Source of the DNA: Anaerolineales bacterium UBA2395
GTDB lineage: Bacteria; Chloroflexota; Anaerolineae; Anaerolineales; Villigracilaceae
Direction of reading: 5' to 3'
NCBI GenBank assembly: GCA_002343775.1
Contig: DDSH01000024.1
Location: 1,171-65,170, forward strand
DNA length: 64,000 nucleotides
Shown here: positions 31,157 to 40,120 of the stretch, piece after piece
Numbering within the stretch: position 1 is the stretch's first letter
Layout: every line of letters begins with the position of its first letter
Program-made: the position numbers and the translations under genes
Notes under the pieces: model-generated
The model's input: the letters and a program-made list of their open reading frames with translations, nothing else
The model's database searches: none
What the model was told of the DNA's origin: nothing

Positions 31157-33271
31157 ATGGCATCTAGTATTCCAAAACAACAACTGATTAAGGCAATAGT
31201 GCGTTTATTCTCGGAATCAAAAATACGGTCTCGATTTGGTATAAAGCAGTTAACAGAGATCGAGGGGCGATTGTGGGATATTCGAAAAGATGATCTGGAA
31301 GGATTTCTTAGCTCCACACCAAAAGGTGATGAGTTCTTTATTGAGCTTAAAAAACGTTATCCTCATAAAATGCCAAGGACATTTTTTCTGGTAAAGGTTG
31401 CCCCCAGAATATACACACAAGAGATTGCGAATGACATAGCGAAAATTGCCAAAAGAGAAAGAGGTGAGGCATTATTTTTTAATTCAAAAATTAGGGCTGT
31501 ATTTCTTGAGGGGGAAGGTGTGATTATGAGTGCTATGGGGGTGCTTGAAATACCTATTGCTTATGAAAGAATGTTGGAATATCAAATAGGCGATCCTCCT
31601 GACTCAGATAGATACGGTGAGATCGAACGGACCTATGCAGTTGAGCATGCGTTTATCTGGTTGCTTGATGGGTATTCACACGGGATAGTATGTTGTTCTG
31701 ATCTGACAGCTTTGCAGGCGATTCTAAAATTTTCACAAAATAAGTTAAATCTGCCCTTATCGGTTCCCAATATGCCGGAAAAGGTATTCTCAAGACTAAT
31801 TGAAAAAACCGAAACCAGTAGTGCAACATTTTCAGGCTTTCCAGCAGGAGTCCCTACAGTAACTATTTATGCCAAAGATGTTGCCAGATCTGCGATTTTT
31901 CAGGAACTTGAGAATGACCCTGGGCGGGAACAGACTGCGGGATTTTTTCGTGATATGGATGGTGATTTGTTTGCTAGTTTTGGCATTTCCAAACGTTATG
32001 CGAGAATTTGGACCCCTTGGCATTATAGTAAACCTTGGCTTGTAAATGCGGGCAAGGCAATAATAAAAAGAACACAAGATGAACTGTCGGCTGAATTCGA
32101 AAAAGATGTAGCTGGATATTTATCTTATTTTTCCAACGTGTCTGTAATGCTTGGGGATAAAAAACTTAATGGAGGTGTCAGAAAAATATTTCAAAAACTG
32201 CTCGAAGAAATTCTGATAGCCCATAAGCATGGGAACGAAATAAATATTGATGATAATTTCATTCTGGATTTAATAAAGTTTCAATCCAAACTGGACCTTC
32301 AGATTTGTGTTCAATTCGATTGCCAAAATTGCGGTGGAGGTTTGGGGAGATGCCCTGATTGCCTTGTTCCGTATAGTGTGAAGATTGCAGATGGGGAGGT
32401 AGGTATCTCATGTGCGAAGTGCAAACGGGAAATATCGATGGAGTTTGATGTGTCTTGCGAATGTGGTTCTGATTTAAGCATTGCAAACTTTAAAAATCAT
32501 ATTCAGATATTCCCTGGACCACTGCTACAAAATGCAATGGAAGGATTTATAAGTCAAAATTTGGATGAATTAAATTGGAGTGGTGCTTTTGTAATCGATG
32601 GAACGCTTTTGAAATTACTCAGATTGCGAGGGCGAAAGAAAGGGATACCGGGCCTCATTAAGCTGGGCGATCTTGATGTTTGGAAATCAAAAGCAAAGAT
32701 TGAAAAGAGACGGATTAATAACCAGTACGTCGAATTGTTAAATATTACAAAAGAAAAATGTTTCCGAAATGGTGTGAGACCAACCCTCACTGGCTGCAAG
32801 GTCTGCACATCTGCAAGAATTTCCGAAGAACAATTTCATAAGCGGAAGGAATTATGCTTGCCAAGGATCTTTGGATTGCCAATAGAAAAGAAATTCGACG
32901 GCATTCATCATGGACGTGAGATTGCAGATATAAAATATAAAGACACCATTTCAGGGATCTCAGTGCATATTGGTATCCACCTGAAAAGCAGAGTCAAATC
33001 CCGCCCTCAAAAGGGCTTGGGCAGAAGCGTTTACTCAATAAAATCCTTATATACTCAAACCTTTTATTCTGCATATCAAACACTGAAGGGTGAGGTGGAT
33101 TTTGATGTGATAGGAATTTCTATTCCAAATCCAGTTAGTAAGGATGTGATTGACTCTATCCAGGTTCTGATAAATAAGCTGGGTTATTCGCTCATTGTTC
33201 TGGAGGAGAAAGATTGGTTGCAAATCTTTGATGCCGCCTTGGAGGCGTCTGCTTTTAATCCCACTGGATAA
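31157..33271 (+). CDS. Unrecognised 704-aa zinc-ribbon protein, possible nuclease-like effector
   Basis: I do not recognise the family. The central part (residues about 385-450) has several Cys pairs: CQNC, CPDC, CAKC and CEC, which suit two zinc ribbons; a further CKVC lies near 555. The last 130 residues (FDGIHHGREIADIKYKD, then HIGIHLKSR, a helix and DFDVIGIS) look like a restriction-endonuclease-type fold with a weak D...xK pattern. It is AT-rich, alone on the plus strand, and inserted between pilus genes of much higher GC. That context suits acquired cargo, perhaps defence. Start 31157 has GGAG upstream. Confidence 0.65.
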   Translation: MASSIPKQQLIKAIVRLFSESKIRSRFGIKQLTEIEGRLWDIRKDDLEGFLSSTPKGDEFFIELKKRYPHKMPRTFFLVKVAPRIYTQEIANDIAKIAKRERGEALFFNSKIRAVFLEGEGVIMSAMGVLEIPIAYERMLEYQIGDPPDSDRYGEIERTYAVEHAFIWLLDGYSHGIVCCSDLTALQAILKFSQNKLNLPLSVPNMPEKVFSRLIEKTETSSATFSGFPAGVPTVTIYAKDVARSAIFQELENDPGREQTAGFFRDMDGDLFASFGISKRYARIWTPWHYSKPWLVNAGKAIIKRTQDELSAEFEKDVAGYLSYFSNVSVMLGDKKLNGGVRKIFQKLLEEILIAHKHGNEINIDDNFILDLIKFQSKLDLQICVQFDCQNCGGGLGRCPDCLVPYSVKIADGEVGISCAKCKREISMEFDVSCECGSDLSIANFKNHIQIFPGPLLQNAMEGFISQNLDELNWSGAFVIDGTLLKLLRLRGRKKGIPGLIKLGDLDVWKSKAKIEKRRINNQYVELLNITKEKCFRNGVRPTLTGCKVCTSARISEEQFHKRKELCLPRIFGLPIEKKFDGIHHGREIADIKYKDTISGISVHIGIHLKSRVKSRPQKGLGRSVYSIKSLYTQTFYSAYQTLKGEVDFDVIGISIPNPVSKDVIDSIQVLINKLGYSLIVLEEKDWLQIFDAALEASAFNPTG

Positions 33272-33322
33272 ATATAACAAGCTGTAAGAAAATCCAAATT
33301 TCCTCTTGTTGATAAACATAAT

Positions 33323-33541
33323 ATGAAAAATTTCCCTCATAAAAATGCCCCCCTTTCATTGTCCTTCTGGCGCAACCCAAAATATTGGCTTTATCACCAA
33401 TGGGCAAGTCTGTATTCAATCTACATGGAAAATTTCAATCCAAAATGGCGCGAGCCATTGCCGCCTGTACCATGCCAAATTTGTGGCAGTATTAACCACA
33501 AAACTGGTTGGTGTCCGAAGGCGAAGGATATGGGGCTCTAA
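33323..33541 (+). CDS. Small CCHC zinc-knuckle protein
   Basis: A 72-aa protein whose C-terminal part contains CQICGSINHKTGWC, exactly C-x2-C-x4-H-x4-C, the zinc-knuckle pattern best known from retroviral and eukaryotic RNA-binding proteins. The N-terminal 45 residues are rich in Trp, Tyr and Phe. No good ribosome site precedes the ATG, so translation is uncertain. It follows the 704-aa gene and could be part of the same cargo. Confidence 0.45.
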   Translation: MKNFPHKNAPLSLSFWRNPKYWLYHQWASLYSIYMENFNPKWREPLPPVPCQICGSINHKTGWCPKAKDMGL

Positions 33542-33620
33542 AAATAATTTGCTGAATTGAATGAACTGCCGCCGGCAGTAATAAAAAGTCAAGAGAAGAC
33601 AGTCTGTCACACCTCTTCAA

Positions 33621-33857
33621 TTAATTGTCTTGCTTTTCCTGTTGCTGTCTTTTTACTGCCATTCGCAAGGCAATGACTGCTAAAATGTCCAATAGCATTC
33701 TCGTCATTGGGTCAAATGCTTTTGTCTCAGAGGAACTGCTGGCATTGGTAATGGTATATCTGGAAGAATGATTGGGGGAATTTGATGCGACGAGTCCATC
33801 CGTTTGATTACTGTTTTGGGGATCATGTTCAATTGGAGTTCTACGACGACGAGTCAT
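33621..33857 (-). CDS. Small basic protein with one hydrophobic helix
   Basis: A 78-aa protein: a basic N-terminus (TRRRRTPIE), a Ser/Asn-rich middle, and a C-terminal hydrophobic helix (MTRMLLDILAVIALRMA) with a basic tail. No family recognised. I use the ATG at 33857; an earlier one at 33875 is possible. Low GC; may belong to the cargo island. Confidence 0.4.
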   Translation of the reverse strand: MTRRRRTPIEHDPQNSNQTDGLVASNSPNHSSRYTITNASSSSETKAFDPMTRMLLDILAVIALRMAVKRQQQEKQDN

Positions 33858-33913
33858 ATTGCAGCCACCATTCAAAAGATGAGTTTATAGGTGGCTGCAT
33901 TGTAGCGTACTCT

Positions 33914-35356
33914 TCAATACCCTGCGGGTAATTTACCAATCCAATCTTCTCCAAGCCGTATCTCCATATCCACCGTGTACGCTGGGTCGGGCTGGATCAC
34001 GATCTGCGAACTCTCCAATCCAAATAGATCCTTCAAATATCGCAAGGCATACAACTTGGAGGTGTACAGAATTACCTTGGTGCGGCTGGCGTATCCGGTT
34101 GGCACGCCAAACTCCACCACCTGCATACCCTGTGCGTTCAGATATACAGCTGTTCGCTGTTCAAGGTCAGTAGCATAGGTGTTGTTGATCAACCGTATCT
34201 TCGCCGGATCAGATTGCATAAGTGTTACCGCATCGCCCTGTGCCATTGGACTGAGTGGACCGCCGGGAACGAATATCTCATCGCGCAGGATGCGGATCAA
34301 ATCAGGAACCGGACGCAGGACATTGGCGGGCACGCCGTTGATGGTCGTATTGGTTGGGATCGCCATCGCGGTGTCGATCACGCCCTGCTTTATGTCTTCT
34401 ACATGGATATCCTTTGCAAGCACCGCCATTCGGAGCATATCTTCTAATTGCAGGTTGGTGCGAACCCCAGAGGAAAATTCGGCATAGAGCTGCGGGGCTT
34501 GGGAGATCAGACTGGTAAAGGTTTCCGGTTGAAGTACCTTATCCCGGATCGCCAGGATGACCTGTTGCTGGCGTTTGGCGCGTCCGACATCCCCGCCTGA
34601 ACAACCCTGTGATTCATGCCGGCAGCGCGCATATGCCAGCGCACGCGGTCCGGTCAGATGGCGGTAATCTCCAGGCTTCAAGACAAAGTGATCCAGTCCT
34701 TCGCCTTCCGGGTCAAGCACCATGCGCTCATCGACATACACATCAATGCCGCCGATCAGGTTGATGAACGAAACGAACGTCCCAAAGTCCACCTGTACAT
34801 AATAGTGAATCGGCACGCCGATGAACTGCGAAACGGTCTGCATTGCCAATTGCGGTCCACCGCCCGGCAGCTTGGCATTCTCGCCAATTGCCCAGGCGGT
34901 GTTGATGCGCCCATACCCTGCTCCCGGAATGTTGACCCACATGTCGCGCGGGATGGATAACATGCCGGCGGTCTGCGTGAGTGGATCGACAGTCAGGATC
35001 AGGATGGTATCGGTGCAGGTCGCACAGCCATCCTCCTGCCCGCCACGCAAACCAAAGAAGGCGATGTTGATGCGGCTGGCGCCATCCCATTTGGGAAGTT
35101 CTAATTCTGGCACAGAGGACTCGATCATTACAGCATTGGAATCTGTTGCATCGGGGGCTGCCGGCAGTTCGGACGTTGGGTCTGTCTGGATGGCACACTC
35201 TGCCGGGGGGATGCCCGGCAGGTGTGTCAGAGTCCAACATAGAGTCATTTTGCGGACGATGAAGAAAGCGGCAAGCACTGCCAGCGTTACAAAGATCCAA
35301 TAGGCAAGCGAACGCCAAAAGGGATGATATAGGTTTGGATAACGCGAGCCTGGCAT
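33914..35356 (-). CDS. LytR-CpsA-Psr (LCP) family protein
   Basis: One N-terminal transmembrane helix (IFVTLAVLAAFFIV) is followed by the LCP domain: DTILILTVDPLTQTAGMLSIPRDMWV, INTAWAIGE, YVQVDFGTFVSFINLIGGIDVYV, and ARCRHESQG with the Arg residues that bind polyprenyl phosphate. A C-terminal LytR_C-like domain follows (INNTYATDLEQRTAVYL). These enzymes attach glycopolymers to the wall. It sits upstream of the TadC-like gene with one base overlap, hence in the pilus/element operon. Confidence 0.85.
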   Translation of the reverse strand: MPGSRYPNLYHPFWRSLAYWIFVTLAVLAAFFIVRKMTLCWTLTHLPGIPPAECAIQTDPTSELPAAPDATDSNAVMIESSVPELELPKWDGASRINIAFFGLRGGQEDGCATCTDTILILTVDPLTQTAGMLSIPRDMWVNIPGAGYGRINTAWAIGENAKLPGGGPQLAMQTVSQFIGVPIHYYVQVDFGTFVSFINLIGGIDVYVDERMVLDPEGEGLDHFVLKPGDYRHLTGPRALAYARCRHESQGCSGGDVGRAKRQQQVILAIRDKVLQPETFTSLISQAPQLYAEFSSGVRTNLQLEDMLRMAVLAKDIHVEDIKQGVIDTAMAIPTNTTINGVPANVLRPVPDLIRILRDEIFVPGGPLSPMAQGDAVTLMQSDPAKIRLINNTYATDLEQRTAVYLNAQGMQVVEFGVPTGYASRTKVILYTSKLYALRYLKDLFGLESSQIVIQPDPAYTVDMEIRLGEDWIGKLPAGY

Positions 35357-36237
35357 TACATCAATCCACTTCCCATAAAGGGTGCGATGATCGCCAGCAC
35401 CAAGCCCAAGACTGCCATGACGCCGAACAAGCCGGCACGCTGCCGCACCAGCGCTGCACGTTCCTCAGTCGATTCAACGACCGAACGATGCACCGACTCC
35501 TGCAAGCCCTGCACGCTGGAAAGAACCGGACGATTGTTGGCGAAGAAGTCATAGATGTCGCGCAGGAAGAGGTTGGCTTCGACATCCTTTGGATCGGGCA
35601 GGTGGGCACGGGTCACATCAATGGCTTTGGTGAAGTCTTCGACCTCCATGCGCGCTACAAGTAATCCCAATAAATTACAGAACGGACCGCCCACGGTCGA
35701 GGCTCGCCGCAGGGCTTCCTGCACGCCGACCCCGGATGACAATAACGAACTCAATACCGACAATCCGATCAGCATGTTATTGCGCAGCGACTCGGCGCGT
35801 TTCTTCGCCAGGGTCTTCATGCGTACATAGGGACGGCGCAATCCCAGGAAGATAAAGATCAGGGCGATCACCGGCGCAGCCATCAGCATGTTCAAGGCTG
35901 CCATTGCACCTGCAAGCATCCCGCCTACGAAGAGGAAAGTCGAGAAGTCGCGGATCGCGGCGGCATAGAATTCGCCAGGCGTATCGTAGGGATAGCCAGC
36001 CCGTCTGAGCAGGCTGATCACATCTGCGGTATTTTTTGCGGCATCTGGATCGAAGCGACCGGGTAATACCGCCACAAGCAGCGCCTCCCAAGTGGAACGG
36101 CGTTTGGCTTGGGGTTGCGCGGTGAAATTACTCAGGCGATTGCCGCCAAAGGTGCTGAAGGCAGATTGAAAGACGTTCATGAGTTCGAACGCCAGCACAC
36201 TCACACTCAATGCGCCCAGGAATGCAAAGAAAGTCAT
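35356..36237 (-). CDS. tadC: TadC-like secretion platform protein
   Basis: A 293-aa polytopic protein with the F-domain pattern NNMLIGLSVLSSLLSSGVGVQEALRRASTVGG between membrane segments, typical of TadB/TadC. The TadB-like partner is at 12740-13672, 22 kb away, which is an unusual separation. Overlaps the upstream and downstream genes by 1-4 bases. The TadA ATPase that should drive it is not in the window. Confidence 0.75.
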   Translation of the reverse strand: MTFFAFLGALSVSVLAFELMNVFQSAFSTFGGNRLSNFTAQPQAKRRSTWEALLVAVLPGRFDPDAAKNTADVISLLRRAGYPYDTPGEFYAAAIRDFSTFLFVGGMLAGAMAALNMLMAAPVIALIFIFLGLRRPYVRMKTLAKKRAESLRNNMLIGLSVLSSLLSSGVGVQEALRRASTVGGPFCNLLGLLVARMEVEDFTKAIDVTRAHLPDPKDVEANLFLRDIYDFFANNRPVLSSVQGLQESVHRSVVESTEERAALVRQRAGLFGVMAVLGLVLAIIAPFMGSGLM

Positions 36238-37364
36238 CGAAGGTCTCCTTTTGGTTGATCGAGCCGGAAGTCTAATAACTTCTGCAAGGGGGTCTCGCCG
36301 GGCTGTCGTCCGCGAAACTTTTTGCTGAACAACCCACGCCGCAAGGCCTGCATGTGCTGTTCACTGCGGGATACCTGATGCGGCGGTCGCGGTTCGGCGA
36401 ACTTCAGCGCCCCGCTGCCGGTTTCCCAGCTCTCACCGCCGAAGTCTGCCGGCCAGAGTGGTTGGGTATATAGATCCCAATCGGCAGGCAGGCGTTTTGT
36501 TCGTATCGCACGATGCCATTGCCACAAGGCTTCGAAGCGCGGTCCCCACAAACCCCAGACCAGATCGATCTGCAAGGATCGATCACGTAACAAGTTGAGG
36601 GTCTCCGTGCAGTGATGACAGATCGGGATGGCGTTCTCGGGTCGTTGGTAACGCCACAGAATTTCCACTGGGGCACTGGATTTTGGACTCAAGATCGGTC
36701 GCCAGGATGCCCGTTTGCCGCAACGCATACAGTGACTGGGAAACTCATGCCGCCACGGGATGCCGCCTACCGAGGCTGCCACGATCTCATCGATGTAGGG
36801 CTCCTCGGCTTTCAGAATCGAATAGGAGAGCTTTACCGCACCATCCGGCAGGTGGCAGGTATCGGAGAAGTCCAGGAGGAACCCGGCGGAACTTACGATC
36901 TGCCCGCGTTCCCATACTTCGAAACGGCGGCGCTGGATATCCGGACGTACCTCACCGCGATGGGCGTCGCGGATGCGGCGGATGTCAGCCACGGCTTCTG
37001 CCAATACTGCAAACAATAGACCATCCATGCGCAGGCTGGGATCAATGGCGCCCAACTGCGGCAAATCGCCGGCGATGGACAGGACGGTCTGAACAAACGG
37101 GGCATAGTCCACCTTTGGACCCGTCTCGATCACATACCGACATACCGGTAATCGCACCCACTTCCAGCGGGCGATGACTTCATCGAACACCACCTGCCCT
37201 TCAGCGCTCAAGGCAATGATGCGCATGGGCGGGCAGAAGAAGGTGTGGAAGGTGCGCGATCCATCCGTGGGATAGATAAAGGCTAATACGGTTTCGTTCA
37301 ACGACTCCATGAACATCGCGCCCGTAGCGCGTTGTTCGGAGGTGATCAGGAAATGCAGTTGCAT
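36234..37364 (-). CDS. DUF192 (UPF0127)-like N-terminus fused to a zinc-binding domain
   Basis: Residues 1-75 (LNETVLAFIYPTDGSRTFHTFFCPPMRIIALSAEG, ending VCRYVIETGP) match the DUF192 pattern, where FWMKNT-type residues are replaced by HTFFCP. The remaining 300 residues include CMRC and CHHC, a likely zinc site, and a basic C-terminus. DUF192 proteins are usually small and exported; here no signal peptide is visible and the protein is fused. GGGAGG precedes ATG 37364. It sits between the initiator and TadC. Confidence 0.55.
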   Translation of the reverse strand: MQLHFLITSEQRATGAMFMESLNETVLAFIYPTDGSRTFHTFFCPPMRIIALSAEGQVVFDEVIARWKWVRLPVCRYVIETGPKVDYAPFVQTVLSIAGDLPQLGAIDPSLRMDGLLFAVLAEAVADIRRIRDAHRGEVRPDIQRRRFEVWERGQIVSSAGFLLDFSDTCHLPDGAVKLSYSILKAEEPYIDEIVAASVGGIPWRHEFPSHCMRCGKRASWRPILSPKSSAPVEILWRYQRPENAIPICHHCTETLNLLRDRSLQIDLVWGLWGPRFEALWQWHRAIRTKRLPADWDLYTQPLWPADFGGESWETGSGALKFAEPRPPHQVSRSEQHMQALRRGLFSKKFRGRQPGETPLQKLLDFRLDQPKGDLR

Positions 37365-37365
37365 G

Positions 37366-39312
37366 TCATTCCTCCCTTTCGTTCCCAAAGAGAATTTTGT
37401 AGACCTGCGGCATCATGGGATTGTGTGAGCCCATCGCCTTTTTCCAGGCGCGTGCCAGGGGATGCTCCACCTGTCCGGGCAGGGCGTAGGAACTGTGTGG
37501 TGTGGACTCCATCAGGAGCAACAATTCCGCTGGCGGCAGGTCGGCGAATTGCCGAAAGACGCCACGTGCCTCGCGCAGGGGATGTTCACGCAACCGGCTG
37601 AGGGCATACCCCAATGGATCGGAAAGATTTCCGCTTTTGGGGCTGGCGACATACAACACCCATGAGATAAAGGCATGCACGGAAGCCTGCACGTCGAGCA
37701 GTTCCTTCTGGACTTTGGGATGCACGTCGTTCTGTCCAAGCAGCGCCTCAAGTTCCCAAAAGGACGGCACCGCCTCCTCCGCTTTTTCGCCGAAGGCGTG
37801 TCTCGTCCCCGTCAGGGGATGGGTGGTGGAAGTGTTTTTCTTTTTCGTGTTGGGTACGTGTTTAATAGTGTTTAAAGCACTCCCATTTGCGTCCACCATA
37901 TGACTCCCATTTGCGTCCACTAATGCCCCCATTTGCGTCCAGCTAATACTCCCATTTGCGTCTGCCATATGACTCCCATTTGCGTCCAGCCTAATGCCCC
38001 CATTTGCGTCCAACGGTTCCTCCAATAACACCCGAAACGCGCGCGGCATGGACTCGACCCGCAGATCGATATCCGGGTTGGAATCAGGCATGGGCATCTC
38101 GGTCAGAAAGCGCGATAGGTTCCCGCCGCGTTGCTCGTTCCAGTGCGGGTTCAACCAGGCTTGCACGGTCTTGTAACGACCCGAGCCGATCAGTTCCGCC
38201 ATTTCCAGATAGCCGCGCTTGAAGGTTACGAGGTCGCGCCGTTCTCCAGTGCGTGAGTTAATGAATGCCATGTCGCGGGCCACGGTGATCAGCCAGGCTT
38301 GCGCCGGGGTCAGGTTATGGCGCCGGATGGTCTCCGTGATGAAGTAATGGGGAATGTGGATATCCCCAAGCGCGCTGATGATGCGGCGGTGCAGCTGCTG
38401 TGCCAGTTTCTCCAGCTCCGGGGTATGCGCCTCGCCGGCTTCCAGGCGGACGATATCCATCACGGTATGGAGCGGCGGCGGAATGAATAGCGGTTCAAAT
38501 GGCGCGACCAGATCCATGACATCCCCGACTGCCAGGAGATCCTGCAAGGTTTTGTGTACATCCTGATTTTCCACCAACATGGATTTGATGCGGGTATGGA
38601 TCGCCAGCGAGTCGGCACGGGTCAGGCGCGGGGTCATAAAGACCTGGTAACGAATTGGGGCGCGATGCGGACGACCGTCACGTCCACGTCGGAAGCGGCG
38701 GGCAGTTTGCGCCTCGGCGCGTTGCACCAAGCCCTGCAGGTGTCGCTGGACAACGGTGTGTTTCAACAAACGCCAGAAGGCGCCATTGCTCAAGCCGCTG
38801 AAGCGCATCACATCCTGGCTGTGTAGCGTCTTGATGCCGGATGGGTTTTGTTCCTGCGCCCGCCAGGCTGCCTGATGAAACCCAACATACAGCCAGACGG
38901 CTTTGGGTCCGATCTCCATGCCCAGTCTGCGCAGATAGCCCTTCACCACAACCTGTTTATGCGGCTGCACGATGCGGTCATAGTCCAGCCACTGCACGGG
39001 CTCGATGTCCAACTCGCTCTCTTCATCGGCGGGTTCCCCATCCGCCTCATCCACTCCCGTCGGATTTTCACTCGAAACAAAACGCACCGAGACCGGATGA
39101 TCGAGAATGCCTTTCAGGATGTTCTGGACGATGGCGGTCATGCGCGACTCCAGCCAGTCTTTGGCATAGGCATTGCGCGCGCAAACGGTCAGGACGTTCT
39201 TTTCCAGCGAAAGCGCCTGGGTATCGCGCGCCCAGGTTTCAAAGGAGGCTTTCGGCATATCGAGTTGGAGTTGGTGTAACACCTGACTCCAAATATCTTC
39301 GAGATTTAGCAT
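37366..39312 (-). CDS. Replication initiator with DnaA domain-I-like N-terminus
   Basis: Residues 1-80 (IWSQVLHQLQLDMPKASFETWARDTQALS through AYAKDWLESRM) match the DnaA N-terminal domain, which in DnaA binds DnaB helicase. A WH-type initiator-like region follows (VVVKGYLRRLGMEIGPKAVWLYVGFHQAAWR, DVMRFSGLSNGAFWRLLKHT). No AAA+ module is present, so this is not DnaA. Near residue 440-480 the gene contains six iterons (37880-38012). A role as plasmid-type Rep that opens the origin within its own gene is inferred. GGGAGG precedes ATG 39312; the frame extends further upstream without support. Confidence 0.65.
   Translation of the reverse strand: MLNLEDIWSQVLHQLQLDMPKASFETWARDTQALSLEKNVLTVCARNAYAKDWLESRMTAIVQNILKGILDHPVSVRFVSSENPTGVDEADGEPADEESELDIEPVQWLDYDRIVQPHKQVVVKGYLRRLGMEIGPKAVWLYVGFHQAAWRAQEQNPSGIKTLHSQDVMRFSGLSNGAFWRLLKHTVVQRHLQGLVQRAEAQTARRFRRGRDGRPHRAPIRYQVFMTPRLTRADSLAIHTRIKSMLVENQDVHKTLQDLLAVGDVMDLVAPFEPLFIPPPLHTVMDIVRLEAGEAHTPELEKLAQQLHRRIISALGDIHIPHYFITETIRRHNLTPAQAWLITVARDMAFINSRTGERRDLVTFKRGYLEMAELIGSGRYKTVQAWLNPHWNEQRGGNLSRFLTEMPMPDSNPDIDLRVESMPRAFRVLLEEPLDANGGIRLDANGSHMADANGSISWTQMGALVDANGSHMVDANGSALNTIKHVPNTKKKNTSTTHPLTGTRHAFGEKAEEAVPSFWELEALLGQNDVHPKVQKELLDVQASVHAFISWVLYVASPKSGNLSDPLGYALSRLREHPLREARGVFRQFADLPPAELLLLMESTPHSSYALPGQVEHPLARAWKKAMGSHNPMMPQVYKILFGNEREE
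37880..38012. repeat. Six iterons within the initiator gene (candidate oriV)
   Basis: Six copies of CTCCCATTTGCGTCCA (or with C for T at the second base) begin at 37880, 37904, 37926, 37949, 37973 and 37997, spaced 22-24 bp, i.e. about two helical turns. The fourth ends TCTG. Because two of the spacings are not multiples of three, copies are read in different frames: mostly as DANG but as WTQMG in one. Conservation is at DNA level. AT-rich sequence (37857-37879) borders the array and could be the unwinding site. Confidence 0.8.
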
Positions 39313-39505
39313 GCCGCCTCCCAGGTCAAAATCGGGTGATTTCCTGTCATGGGTCTGACAGACCGGGTTGCATACAATGAACGCCTTCCAGCCCTGCCTG
39401 TGCCGTTGGCGTGGGCGGGACGTGGACAAAGCGCAGGCGGCACGTAGTCCGTGCCGCCTGCCTTGAATTCGTTTTCCATTTTGTTTTTTCGTTTTTGGTG
39501 GGAAC

Positions 39506-40111
39506 TCATTTTGTACCCTCCAGGGATAAGGTGAAGGAGGTCCGTTTTGGGACCGGGGTGAGGGTCAGCCGGCCTTGTTGGTATTCCTTCAAGCCGAAGC
39601 GTAACAAGGCGCTGATCAGTTCGCCCACCGGCACATGCAGCCCTTCCTCGGATGCCAGTGCGGAAAGTTCGGTCTTGAGTTCAGGGGGGAAGCCGCGCCA
39701 AGTGGTGATCACGCGCCATAGCGCCTCGGGTTTGTGCTTGGCACCTTTGGAGCGGGCGGTTGCCGGCATGGGATCATGGTTTGGAAAGAGAGTCATGCGC
39801 AGACGATACGGGTTGGGACGTGGGTTGAGATCCAGTTCACCACGTTCATAGCAGCGCAAGGCATGTTCAATGATCGCACGCGCGACTTCGCCTTCCGGCA
39901 CGCAGAGTTCGCCTGCGATGGATTTAACCTGCAGGGACAACCTGGGATCGATGCCACGATAGACGGCTTTATGACTTTGGCGCTGTTTTTCCCAGTGGCG
40001 GTTTCGTTTTCTGGGTTCAGCCACGCGTAGGGACTCGTATAGATCCGGCGGCGCTGCCACAACGGGCATGGACTCGCTGGAGGTTTCAAAGGGAGAACGG
40101 CGTTTGCTCAT
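39506..40111 (-). CDS. ParB-like centromere-binding protein with duplicated RHH-type segments
   Basis: A 201-aa basic protein with two similar halves: YRGIDPRLSLQVKSIAGELCVPEGEVARAI and RGFPPELKTELSALASEEGLHVPVGELISALL, each followed by a GL..YERGEL / GLKEYQQGRL helix. This duplicated pattern is RHH-like. Position 9 bases after parA argues for the ParB (ParR-like) partner in partition. It may bind the 27-bp sites described at 41339-42745. Not homologous to classical ParB by eye. Confidence 0.6.
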   Translation of the reverse strand: MSKRRSPFETSSESMPVVAAPPDLYESLRVAEPRKRNRHWEKQRQSHKAVYRGIDPRLSLQVKSIAGELCVPEGEVARAIIEHALRCYERGELDLNPRPNPYRLRMTLFPNHDPMPATARSKGAKHKPEALWRVITTWRGFPPELKTELSALASEEGLHVPVGELISALLRFGLKEYQQGRLTLTPVPKRTSFTLSLEGTK

Positions 40112-40120
40112 TCAGTCCTC

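Noticed and set aside
37880..38012. Short regular repeats that might be a CRISPR array
   Set aside because: Units are 16 bp with 6-8 bp between them, lie inside a coding gene, and no cas genes are near. Iterons explain them better.
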